A stretch of 64,000 bases of DNA from Antedon mediterranea. Its lineage: Eukaryota > Echinodermata > Crinoidea > Comatulida > Antedonidae. Positions 35,090-48,600 of this stretch are shown here, one piece after another. Location of the stretch: positions 31,794,001-31,858,000 of the forward strand of contig NC_092674.1 in assembly GCF_964355755.1 (NCBI RefSeq). The letters are read 5' to 3'. The translations under genes and the position numbers were made by a program. Below the pieces are notes generated by a model. The model worked only from the letters and a program-made list of their open reading frames with translations, was not told the origin of the DNA and made no database searches. How positions within the stretch are numbered: position 1 is the first letter of the stretch; every line of letters starts with the position of its first letter.

Positions 35090-35402
35090 GTTATATATTT
35101 ATACTGGGTAACCTCTTCAGTCAAAGACTGGTCTCCCAGAGGGCCCAGTTGGTGATCAGTGGCTGTGATGTACTAATTCACCGGGGTAACCCCCTACTTG
35201 TCTCGAAAGATGTACTGCTACTAGGTTCTTTAGAGTGCACACGAGCTTGATGTGTACACTGGACCTACGGTTTATAGTCCTTACCCGAGAAAACTTGTTC
35301 TACCACCAGAACCATGGAGTGAGTGAGCTTCGAACCCCTGCCGAAGTTATGGCTAGGTAATTACGGTTCCACTGTCTTAACCGCTCGGCCACTCGCTCAC
35401 TA
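35090..35402 (-). mobile_element. tRNA-Leu/Ser-like SINE
   Basis: Read on the minus strand it starts GTGAGCGAGTGGCCGAGCGG TTAAGAC (class II tRNA-like A-box), then GGGGTTCGAAGC (B-box), a body of about 200 nt, and a tail with AGGTTACCCAGTATAAAT. The tail motif is present twice (35043 and 35097 on the plus strand). Confidence 0.78.
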
Positions 35403-35732
35403 CACCACCATTAAACAATATCATGCAATATTGCTATTCATTTAAGATTCTTTCATGGCTATAGACAATTGAATAATATTCCACAGAACACAAAATAAAT
35501 ATTTATGTTGTTGTGGAATAAAACATAATAATCATTTGATTGATTCACACATTTAGGTAGATAGATTATTACACTTTGCATACAAAGTAAAATATAAGAG
35601 GTATATCTATTAGAAATAATGTTTTTATTAAATGCCATCATATTATAATTTATTATTTGTTTATTGATATACCTGAACATTTATTTATTTACACATTACA
35701 CTAAGGCCATGGTTAAAAAAGTTTTTGCTGTG

Positions 35733-36214
35733 CACCAGGGGCTATAGGACCTTTCTAGTGCATCAGTAACTATCAGACTTTCTGTAGTAGTGCACCAGGG
35801 GCTATAGGACCTTTCTAGTGCATCAGTAACTATATGACTTTCTGTAGTAGTGCACCAGTGGCTATAGGACCTTTCTAGTGCATCAGTAACTATATGACTT
35901 TCTGTAGTAGTGCACCAGGGGCTATAGGACCTTTCTAGTGCATCAGTAACTATATGACTTTCTGTAGTAGTGCACCAGTGGCTATAGAACCTTTCTAGTG
36001 CATCAGTAACTATATGACTTTCTGTAGTAGTGCACCAGTGGCTATAGAACCTTTCTAGTGCATCAGTAACTATATGACTTTCTGTAGTAGTGCACCAGTG
36101 GCTATAGAACCTTTCTAGTGTATCAGTAACTATCAGACTTTCTGTAGTAGTGCACCAGTGGCTATAGAACCTTTCTAGTGCATCAGTAAACTATCAGACT
36201 TTCTGTAGTCAGTG
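35733..36214. repeat. 60-bp minisatellite, 8 units
   Basis: Units of exactly 60 bp contain GTGCACCAGGGGCTATAGGA and ACTTTCTGTAGTAG. They vary at a few positions (CAGGGG/CAGTGG, TATATG/TATCAG). Related CACCTATAG words continue near 36337-36360. Confidence 0.93.
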
Positions 36215-36622
36215 CTTATTCATCTAGTTGTACAACAGTGACAAGATTTTTTCTGCAATATTATGTAAAATTATTATATTATTTTTCTTTCATTATGCAG
36301 TTAGGCCTAGGCTATCCATCATTTCAGTTCTTCAGTGCACCTATAGGCCACCTATAGTGCACCATACAACAAAGTGACTATCTTTCCTGCAATCAGTTGC
36401 AATGACACCATATTTTGTGCGAGCAAGCTTTCAATGCTCTAAATCACATTTCTAAGTTATTTATTCCAAAACTTATTGCTATTTTAAAATTGCTTTTTTT
36501 TTTCTAATTTAATACATTTATAACCAACGTGGTCGTGTATAGTTTATTTATAAAGCCAAACACTATTGTAAACTACTGCAACTATGTTTCTTATTGTTGG
36601 AAGTATGAACTATATGGTAGTA

Positions 36623-39600
36623 TCATTTTAATAGGAGATAAAATGACCAGTACATTATATTAAATGTAATAAAGATGCAAGGAAAGAGTATCCTTGCCCA
36701 TTTATCAATGATATTAACATCTTTTATACCCGGAACCCTTATTCTTGGTCTCCGTTTATTTCTTTTTATAGGATTATTTATTTTTCTTGGACAATATACA
36801 ATGTTGTGGTTGGTCCGTCGACCATCAAGGCTTGTTTTGCGTCGATGTTTTAGGCCTAGTGTCGGTGTTCTACTTGGACCATCAAGTCCATTTAAGGTGT
36901 CCACATGAAATCCGGATTCCTCTTCTTCATCTTGCTGCTGTGAAAGACGTTTTCCTACACTTTGATTGGTCGGTATCTGTTGGGATAAAATGTTACGTCA
37001 TTCAGAAATAATTTGTTTTAATTAATTCTTAATTGTTCTTATCATAGTAACGAATGTTGTTTATTAAGTTTCTTTTTTTAATCTTTGTCTTTTTATTTAT
37101 TACTGTTTTTGTCTTGTTATGTATAGTGATAGGTTCCCGACACACCATTTTAAACTAGTGGGCACATAGTTAGTTATTTCTACTCTAGGCTAAATATTAC
37201 ATCATTTACATGCAAGTCGATCGCCATCATTTATTTGAATCTATTTATCTACACACATTTCTCATCTCCACATCGGTAATTTATTGTATTGTATTAGTAA
37301 AATTTCTAAAAAAATACTTGCTTCTGTATAATAACTATAATAGGTCGATCTTGGATTGGGTAAAATCTTTGTCTTCTCTTGTTGTTTTTTCTTTTTTTGT
37401 AGTGACCAATAACTAAAGTTGACAAGCGCGTATTCTAGGAGGGCAGCAAAGACAAAAGCGAAGCACGTGACCAGATAGATATCTATGGCTTTGATATATG
37501 AAATTCTTGGAAGTGTCTGACGGACGCTGATTGTTGTCATTGTTAATACAGTTGTGATACCTACAAAGATAAATGTTACAGATATCAAATATGTAGTTAT
37601 AATTCCACAAATATTATTGTTTAGAATACTTACAAACTGGCAATGTTGAGATCAGATTAATGTATCTAGAACAATAATATGGTTTACCCTTGATTTTAAG
37701 ATATTTTCAGGAAAGTAATATATAAGTTAGCGTTCAATAATAATTCTGTCAAAATGTCTAGTCTAGGCAATTAGCCATAATAATCGTAAACTAATTATTT
37801 AATTAAGATTATTCTTGTCATATATTTTTCCAATAATGTTTTATAAATAATATTTCTGATTGAGAAATTTACAAAATGTGTAAATATCTTTCTTGGTTTC
37901 ACTGAAGTGTACTTACTATTCCACACAAATTGTGAACGTTCATAATTATTAAGAAACATTTTCACCCAATACTCGGTGTATGTATACTTACTATTCCTCA
38001 CATTGTGAACGTTAATAATTATTAAGAAACATCTTCACCCAATACTCGGTGTATGTATACTTACTATTCCCCACACATTGTCAACGTTCATAATTATTAA
38101 GAAACATCTTCACCCAATACTCGGTGTAAGCACATGCACGAAACCATTTTTTGACTTTGCCAAATGATTATTTCATGCACTTCTGGTTAATATGAAGAAG
38201 CTCTGAAGTGTGTGGGTTAAGCTTAGATTAATGAAATAATGTGAAATTTTAATAGTTCCTTTTAGAAGATTTACCTACCATAGCATATTATGTAACAATA
38301 ATTACATAATGTTACATAGAAAGCTTTATAGTTTTACAAATCTAAAAGAAACATTTTTTAAAAAGAAAGTTTTAGTGATATGATGTTAGCCATGTTATTT
38401 AGTAATATTTTACCGAAATGAATCATTGTTGAGTTCATCCTTTGAAATAAAAACCAAAGCATTATCTGCATACTGTAGGCCTATGTTAACCCATTTAAAA
38501 ATCAAAATGACAGATAAATTGTGAATTAGTTAGCAAACTGTGCCACCACTTTAAATTAGTTATCGCGTATCCTTCAAGATATCAAAAATATCATTCAGAT
38601 TTATATTTTGATATAGTTAAATTATATATTTGCATAATTTATTTTACTAGATGATATATACTTGTATCTATGCTACGTGCTCTGGTCTTCACTTCATAAT
38701 GTTAAATAATAAGGATGTTAAAGATGAGTTTGCCTACTGAAATGTAATAGAACAAACACGCAACAGATAACACACATCTAAACAGATGAATAAGAATCAA
38801 TTGTTATTTAAATTTAGTATGAACCCCGCTACAAAATAAACATGATGCTGTTTCTTCATAAAATGGTGTATGACCTAATAAGCTCATGCAGCTGAGTGGT
38901 ACCGTTAGATTGCGCTTACCGAGGGCAACTCTAGCTGAGGTGGCTTCGTGGTTAATCCAAAAAGCAACCCACGACAATATGACGATCAGATTCGATGGAA
39001 GAAACGTTTGAAGGATGAAAAAACTTATATTTCTGCGCATCCGAAAAATTAAAGACAGGCGGGGGTACTGACCTGGATTTTGAAAGAAAAAAATATCTGT
39101 AACTTCATAAAACAAATGTTAACGACGATTCACCCGATCGTGTTACACCATTTTGATTTAAATATTAAAAACATTTTGGATTGCACGTGCGCGCCACAAA
39201 CGTAATTTAGCACTGACAACGCCATTTCAGCATTTCGCGACTTTACAACAAAAATATTTAATGAGTGTAACTCTTAGAAGGTGAATCGTCACAGCAATGT
39301 GTCGTCCTTACCAAGGGCAACCCTAGCGGCCGTAGCCTCATGGTTGATCCAGAATGCGACCCACGATAAGATTACAATCAGAGTACATGGTAGAAATGTT
39401 TGCAGTGCATGAGAGCCTATGTTACGACGCATCTGAAACGCTATGCTCAAACGCGAGTAATCACCTGAAAAGAGAGGTCAACCACTAATAACTTAACATG
39501 TTAACATTTTAATTTAACTCGCCTCTGAGTGTATCAATATACAAATTAATAATTTATAAAATTATATATAATCCGTATGTTGTGGAACACTGGTTTCGAG

Positions 39601-42600
39601 GGTTATTCTTTAATTCATTTAGTAAATACTATATTGACAATATGTTACTATACCTGTAGAAAAGTTTTGAACCTTAGCTTGAACACTATAATCAACTAAC
39701 GTAAACTGAGCCATGTCAATGTTCTCTGTACCTTCAATAGAGTTGTCACCGTACTCCCACCGATACATTATGTCTTCTGTTGTATACCCATCTAATACCA
39801 TAAAGAACAATGTATTCTTATCAATCAATCTAATTTCAAACTCTTTTCTTAAGGACCCCATTGGAAATAAGTCCTATAACTAGGACTTTCATGGGCTTTC
39901 CTTGCATCTCTAAATCTGATTTTTTATTTTACTTATTTAAATTGTATTATTAAAGATTTAGGCCTATTGTCCCTTGGAACACAGAAAAATGAAGGTCAAA
40001 ATATTCTAAATTTAAATTGGCCATATCAAAGTAATATTAAAGTTATTCACTTTAAGTCCAAAAACAACAAGTTTACGTAAGTAACAGGTAAATTAGTTTG
40101 ATTACATTTCGTCTGAAAAATCGTCGCGAGCTAAACTAAACAAAAATTTCAAACCACGAGTATGCATTATGCATATGCTAATTTGGATTGTTTACAACTC
40201 GTCACTGTTGAGAATGTGTTTTCACACAGATCGCGAGGGATTTATGATTTTATGATTATGCATACAGAGTAGCCAAACAAGCACGTTCCCATTATGGAAC
40301 ATGTTTTGATCGAAAACTTTGACTGGAAGTCAAAGTTATTTTTTGAACAAAAAAACGTCTGTGTTTTAGTTAAATGATTTTTTTTGGACTAATTTTTGGT
40401 GAAAGTTAATAACTATTATGAAACTTCAAAATGACCCACCCAGGGACAATACATCTTTAAATTGTAGTTAAGTACAAATAAAAGAGATTCAGTCAAAAAA
40501 GAATTTTAATAACAATGAAGGAACATTTTAAAAATGATTGTAATTATGTATGATATGTTTTTAGTAGACTAACTTTTAACTTGAATTTAATGTGTAATTA
40601 TGTATTTTCCCATGTCATGTATTTTGAGATGCAAATAAAACAAACCAAACTAAACCAAAACTGTGGTTGAAACAATTACAATTACAGAATTACTGTACTA
40701 ACAATTTATTTGTCGAAAACAAAATACAAAGATGGGCTTATGTTTAAATCTTGATGACTACCAAAAATCAGGTCAATCACTACATCAAGTCGAGTTTTCA
40801 AATCATTTTATAATCCTTCACATATACTTGCTTTTATATTTGTAACATGTGAACAACATTATTTACTTTATGATCTCAAACGTCATTGTCCAGTTAATTT
40901 GCTATTCCTTTCATCGTGTTTATATCAATACTTTCGTCCAAGCTTTTAGATAAAGATTAATTTAATTTGAAAATTATAAAATAATAGAATACTTTATGAT
41001 AGTTATAGTTTTAAAACATTTTATAAAATTAGAAAGCATCGCATTTGTAACGTGATTGCCTAAAGTCATCTCGTTTGAAAAACAACCATAATGTATGTCA
41101 TGTTGTGATTATGCGAACACTATAATAATAATACTTTTTATTTATCCTCCTAATACATTAAGTATGTCAGTTATTTTCTTAGAATCCATTACTTGACGTA
41201 ATGGATGAATGGATATGATATTGCATTCAGATTCAATAATCTTAACAATAGGTATACTTACAACTTTCAATTTCTAACGTACAGTTTTGTTCATCCATTG
41301 GATAATGTTGTAAGTCCATCATACACGATGCCACTGTTGTAATCCTAAAATAATCATATATATTAATGAATTAAATTACACAAATGTGACGCAACCATGA
41401 ATCATGTATCGATTGTCTTAACCAGGTGGAACATTCAGAAATCAGCTTATCATATGCATGTGGACTTTTTTGACATTCAATTAATCAATTATAAATTGTT
41501 CCATATAGGAAATGTAAAGACCGACCACTACGATAAAAAGCAATTGAACCGTTAGAAACATTCTCACATTAGTCATTAGATAGTAATTCTACATTGAACA
41601 GCATGTTAACATTTGGTTACTTAGTTTATTATAGACCATAGGAAAGGTAAAGACCGACCACTACGATAATAAAGCAATTGAACCGTTAGAAACATTCTCA
41701 CATTAGTCATTAGATAGTAATTCTACATTGAACAGCATGTTAACATTTGGTTACTTAGTTTATTATAGACCATAGGAAAGGTAAAGACCGACCACTACGA
41801 TAATAAAGCAATTGAACCGTTAGAAACATTCTCACATTAGTCATTAGATAGTAATTCTACATTGAACAGCATGTTAACATTTGGTTACTTAGTTTATTAT
41901 AGACCATAGGAAAGGTAAAGACCGACCACTACGATAATAAAGCAATTGAACCGTTAGAAACATTCTCACATTAGTCATTAGATATAGTAATTCTACATTG
42001 AACAGCATGTTAACATTTGGTTACTTAGTTTATTATAGACCATAGGAAAGGTAAAGACCGACCACTACGATAATAAAGCAATTGAACCGTTAGAAACATT
42101 CTAACACTCTCTTTCTCTGGAAACGTTTTCTGTCATTCCGACACGCTTTCCACGATTTGTTTCTATATTTCTCTGTTTTGGGCAGGATGGTTTGTTATTT
42201 TGATAATGGAGGTATAAAACTAATTTTATACCTCCATGTTGTAATAAGGTCTATATTTTTTATCTGGTTCATCCAGTTTTCTTTGGTAACCCTGGCGGTT
42301 TTTTTACTTTCTTTTCAGTTTCCTTCATTGCTTGTTTAATTGGCGTATCGTCTGGCGTATAGTATAATTATATGGCCATATAGTCCGGTGGCAGGAGGGG
42401 GGAATCACCACCCGAAAGGGGACAAATTGCCATCCAACTTTTCTAGACTAGAATTTTCCGTAGATTACGAATATGGAAGGTAATCGATCAGGATAGGAAG
42501 CGTTTTCGAGATATAAGGGGTCAAAGTTCAAAATTGACCAATTACAACAATGTATTATGTATATGTATTATAACAAATTTATTATGATGATTATAAGTGT

Positions 42601-45600
42601 CTATTCAATCACCTTATGAAAAAAAAATCCTTTGTGCTTAAGGGTCAAATGTCAATATTGGCCAATCATAGAACGTACCTATAAAACCAAATAAAAACTA
42701 ATATTTAATCAAAATTGGATTTTTTCCTGTTAATCAATCATACGCAACGTAAAAGAGCGAATACATCATTTCATCAGTTGAAATAAGGTCAATTTCATCA
42801 GTTGACATAAGGTCAAAGGTCAACATTTTAGTACGCGTATTAGTTAACAAATAAATGCAAAGTTGTCCAAACTATGATATTGATGGTTTTACAAGTAATC
42901 AAATTATTTGATTAGTAAAGTTATGTTATTTCATTATAATACTGTATTTAATCAAATCAGACTTCGATCAGGATAGGAAGCGAATAGGAAGAGATAAGGG
43001 GTCAAAGTTCAAAATTGACCAATTATAACAATGTATTATAACCAATTTATTAAAGTTCAATTTGGTCTTTCAATACATTTGTATGGTTATAGGTATTGTA
43101 TGGTGTTATTCAGTCGCCTTATAAAACAAATACTTCGCAATTAAAGGTCAAATGTCAATATTGACCAATCACACAATTTGCATTTAAAACCAAATAAAAA
43201 CTAACATTTAATACAAAATGTTATGTTTTATCATTCTGTTGAGACATCTATCAATCATACACAATCAAAAGAGCACATCTATCATTACACAAGTTGACAT
43301 GCGTCAAAGGTCAACATTTGAACAAATGATATACTAAATAATTAAAGTTATTCAAACTATGAGATCGATGTTCATAAATTTAATCACGTTATTTGATCAG
43401 TGAAGTTATGGTATTTTTATGTTTTTTCTAGTGCGCATTATTTTAAATGTATTAATATAATACTGTAAAATAAATAATAAAATTAATATTATGACGATTA
43501 AAATGTTATGATGTTAAAATGTTGCGCTATGACCAATGATTTGCCACTATACAGTTGCATTTATAAGGGCTACAATATTCGTTTTTGGAAAATAAACTAT
43601 TCATCAGAACCAGAGAATACATATTCGTGCAGGATAGGGAAGGCAGATCCAGGTGGCCAAACTCAATCCACAACTCACTACACAGACAGACCCCTATTTT
43701 TATATAGTTTGGCCCATACAGGAAAGAGTTTCCTGTATACAAGGATTCTAAAATAACCCATATGGATTTGCCCGAATGAACCCTCTAAGGACCCTTTTGG
43801 GATCTCTATGTGGTGTGCTTCTACATAAGGCCCTGTATTAGAAATTAGTATGGGGTAAATAGTTCATAGATGAACTATGGAATAAAACTAAATGTGCACC
43901 CTCAATCTTTAAATAACATTATTTATGGATTTGCCCAAATGGACCCAAGGCAGATTCTTCAGGGACCTTTCGGGGTTCTCTATGTGGGGCTACAAGAGAC
44001 CCTATATTGGAAATAATGTATGTGGGGTGAAAATGTGGGTTCATAGAGATATAATAAATATCCCTGTGCACCCTCGATCATCCATAAGGAACATTTTATG
44101 GATTTGCCCAAATTAACCCAAGGGCCGGTCGTTCTCCATGGATGGACATTAAGCTCCATAATGGAAATATAAGGGTTGACACTGTGAGTTCATATAGACA
44201 GGCGCGGCCCATGAATTAAGGTGCCTGTGCACTCTCGATCCTTAAGAAAAATTTATGGATTTGCTCAAATTAACCCAAGGGCCGGTCTTCCATGGACATT
44301 AAGTCCCATAATGGAAATATAATGGGTGACACTGTGGGTTTATATAGACAGGCAGAACCATGGAATAAAGCTGCCTGTGCACTCTCGATCCTTAAGGAAC
44401 ACTTATGGATTTGCCCAAATTAACCCAAGGGCCGGTCCTTCATGGATGGACATTAAGCCCCATAATGGAAATATAATGGGTGACACTGTGGGTTTATAAA
44501 GACAGGCACATGGAATAAAGCTGCCTGTGCACTCTCGATCCTTAAGGAACACTTATGGATTTGCCCAAATTAACCCCCAAAGGCCGGTCCTCCATGGATG
44601 GACATTAAGCTCCATAATGGACATATAACGGGTGACACTGTGGGTTCATAATAGACAGGCGGGGCCTATGGAATAAAGCTGCCTTGCACTCTCGATCCTT
44701 AAGGAACACTTATGGATTTGCCCAAATTAACCCAAGGGCCGGTCATCCATGGACATTAAGCCTCATAATGGAAATATAGGTGGTGACAATGTGGGTTTAT
44801 ATAGACAGGCACATGGAATAAAGCTGCCTGTGCACTCTCGATCCTTAAGGAACCGATTTGGATTTTGCCTAAAATGAAACAACAGCAGGTCATCTATTTA
44901 GACCCTTCTGTGGTTCTCTACTGTATGTTCAGTTCTACATTTGGCTCCTGTATCGGATCAATGCATTTGGCTACATAAGTTACTGTGTTACAAATATATC
45001 GGGTAACTATAACTGTAGGTTCCAATATTAAGCCATGGGAAAAGCCTGTCTGTGCACCCTCAATCTTTTTAAAAGGAACCCATATGGATTTGCCAAAATG
45101 AACCAACGGTAACTTCTGAATTCTCTATGAGCCGTAAATTTTGTTTATTGGAGATACATGGATACCTGATTGAAATTGCTCAAAAGAAAGACATTGTACT
45201 GTATAGTAATAGTATTATTCCCCTTCCACACCTCTTTGTATTAAATCCGCCCTGATAGGCTCTTATGTACAGGATTTCAAGGCAATAATCACACTTGTAT
45301 TTTTCAAACAGTATAATCTATTAGATTGAATAAAAATATCTATTATAAACAATTTGCCGTTAGAAATCTCTATGCCATGTCGTTATTTAGATGAGAAAAA
45401 CAGGTCAAAGGTTAAAATTACAGAAAAATAGGTGTTTCAGTCACTTTTGAAAAAAATGTTGCATTATGGCAAGTATAAACATATATATTGTGAACAATTT
45501 GACACCAAAATTGGCTCCTTACGACAAATATTTATTAATTTATGTTTTTATAACCTTATTCAATTATGTCAAAGGTTAATAACCACACTTCCGGTAATTT

Positions 45601-48600
45601 TCAAGCAATATCAACTGTTATACTGAATATAAATGTATATCTTGGGAACAATTTGCTCCTATTTTTAATTCTCTCCGACCTGCCGTTACTTAGATATAGC
45701 AAAAAGAGGTCAAAGGTCAAAATTGCTAACAATGGGGTTTCCGGTCAATTTTTCAAAGAAAGTTCTGTTAGAGCTAATATAAACATATACATTGTGAACA
45801 ATTTGACACCAAAATTATCTCACTACGTCCAGAATTTCCAGAGATATAGCATGTTTTTATATTGGTCAATTTTGAACTTTGACCCCTTATATCTCGAAAA
45901 CGCTTCCTATCCTGATCGATTACCTTCCATATTCGTAATCTACGGAAAATTCTGGTCTAGAAAAGTTGGATGGCAATTTGTCCCCTTTCTGGTGGTGATA
46001 TCCCCCCTCCTGCCACCGGACTAATACCATTTTAATCTTCTTCGATTAATTCTTTTACTCTATTCTTCTTGTCTAATTGTGTGTCATTAGATATATTAAT
46101 TCTACATTGATCAGCTTTTGGCTACTCGGTTATACCAATACAAGATACAACCTCAAATTTGACACAAACACAAAACATGCAAGTATAATAATACCTATAG
46201 TAATACCTTAACCCATATAAAATTGTTCCATCGTAATGTAGCCGAATGAGGCGGTTTTTAACCGTTATATCATGCACGAAAGACCTTTTGTCATTTACAA
46301 AGTATGTATCTGGAACCCATATATTATCTGCTTGTCTTCCATCCAGGGATATGTTGCCGAGCTCTTTTGTGTATTGTAGTCGTTTGTCTTGCCAGTACTG
46401 TCGGAAGTACATTGTGATTGTATATTCCTGTAAAAACAAAATATAACAAAATATAATTATGGTATTACTATGCAGTAGTAGTTTTATTAATTTTATTTAA
46501 CCTTGTTTTATAGTATTAAAGGTGACCCAGAATAAAGCACAGCAAAATTACAGAAAAATACAGACAAAATTATACTATAGTATAATAACAATGTTAAAAC
46601 AATAAAGATTTCAGGGTATGAACATGTTATTTATTGTAGGGAAACAAAATAAATATGGTATTTAAGTTATTATTTATGTATTTTAGGTACCGTACTGCCT
46701 CTGGACGATCTGGAGCTCGTGGGTTCTAGTTATCAAGTTAGTGAGTGGGAATTACGCCAGAGTATAGGGCAAAACAGCAATTACTATCGCTCCATTTATA
46801 TTAATGAATACGTACCTCTATTTACATTTATTCAGTTAAGTATGTTTTTCATTATCCAAAATTATCTGTTATGTTAATTTTCCTTGTTGTGAATAATAAT
46901 GAATATGGTATTATTTCATGGTTATATACAAGGTAGTCGGCAATATAACTACAATTAAAAAAATTAATGTATGTACGGTATTCAAGGATCAATATTTTTA
47001 ATTTGATATGTCTTGAACTGACAACATCGGGTAGCCTTACAGATTCTAAGGTTATAGTTTCATGTAACGCGACGCAAGTATAATTACGAAGATTCTCTCT
47101 GATTTGTTATTAATAACGTTATACTGTACATAATGCAGAAACGATGAAACTATCGTTCTTACCTCTAGTCACGTGCCTATGGGCGGCATAGATAACACAG
47201 CTTAATATCACAGCGAAATACATTGGAAACAATATCTAATTCATATTGGTATGCAAATTCCGTTGATAGTACATCTTATCGGGTAATTATATGTAACCAA
47301 TTATTCACCAAATCGATTATATTCAATTAAGTGCAGGATACTATAATCACTCCTAATGGTAATTTACTTGAATTGGTATCTACAATGAAAACCGCACCCT
47401 TACATCTCAATATTATTTAAATATTGGGCCACCCATCTTATGTAAACACGTGCTTTATGTAGTTCTATCAAAAATATCGATCTTTCACCCGATTCTTACG
47501 GTCATATCATCAGCAGATTCTTAAACAACGATTGCGATTATGTCATTTTTATGCTAAATATAAATGATTTAAAGGTGTATTATCCCCTAAAATCAAGAAA
47601 AATGAAGATTATTAAAATCAAACTTTGAATAGGCCATTTTGTAGTTTTAACAAAAGTAATTACTTCCGTAGAAAAAAGATATTTTCTTATAAAATGACAA
47701 AATAAATGGTCTAAATTCAACCAAAAACCTATTGGCTGGCAGCCAATTTTTCAGGTAAATAATTTTTTTTTCAATCCCATTTTTGGTCAAAGTGGATAAC
47801 TATTATGTGACATTAAAATGGTATATTCAACAACAAATATGTAGGCTAAAAAATTATTTTTCAGGGGGACAATACATATTTAAAACAAAAGTTTCTACTT
47901 ATATTTAAAAATTAAAAAAAACCAAATATAAAACGTCATGTGGCTCCAACATAAGGAATGGACATGAACTAATTATTAAAAAAAATAATTGGCAGAAGCC
48001 CTTTCGCAACACACAAATATTTGAGCCGATTTACAAGATGTTGCGGTAAAGACAAGATATTACCCGGGGCATGTTTGTACGAGAGCTGTAACTACAATTT
48101 AACCGATGCAATATTAAGCCTGTATTGGGTTTCAAATCAATCGAAATGTTCTTCTAACGAAATACCGCTGGCGATAGTTGAGATGATCATACTTAGGTAT
48201 ATATTGCTCGAACAATTTTGGTTGATAAAATGTTGAATAGTTACTATCCTTATACGAACATGTCGATGTATTTTTCTATTCAATATAGCATGTTATACGT
48301 ATAGTTATAATGATGATTAATGATAATTATGATAGGTATTATTACCGTCATGGTTATCATCTAAATAATTTAACACTACCACCTATGTCTTAATAGTGTA
48401 GGCTGGTATGTCGTTTATATGAATGTCGTGTATATTTTTTGTTAAAAGCAAACTTTGACTTTATTTCATATCTTGATAATATAAGGAATGAAAAAAAATA
48501 TGTTGCCATTTTTTCAAAAGACATTTAAAGGACCAAATTCAAGATGGCCACCAACATTCAAATAACCCTATTAAAAATCAGAATATCACCAATAATACAT

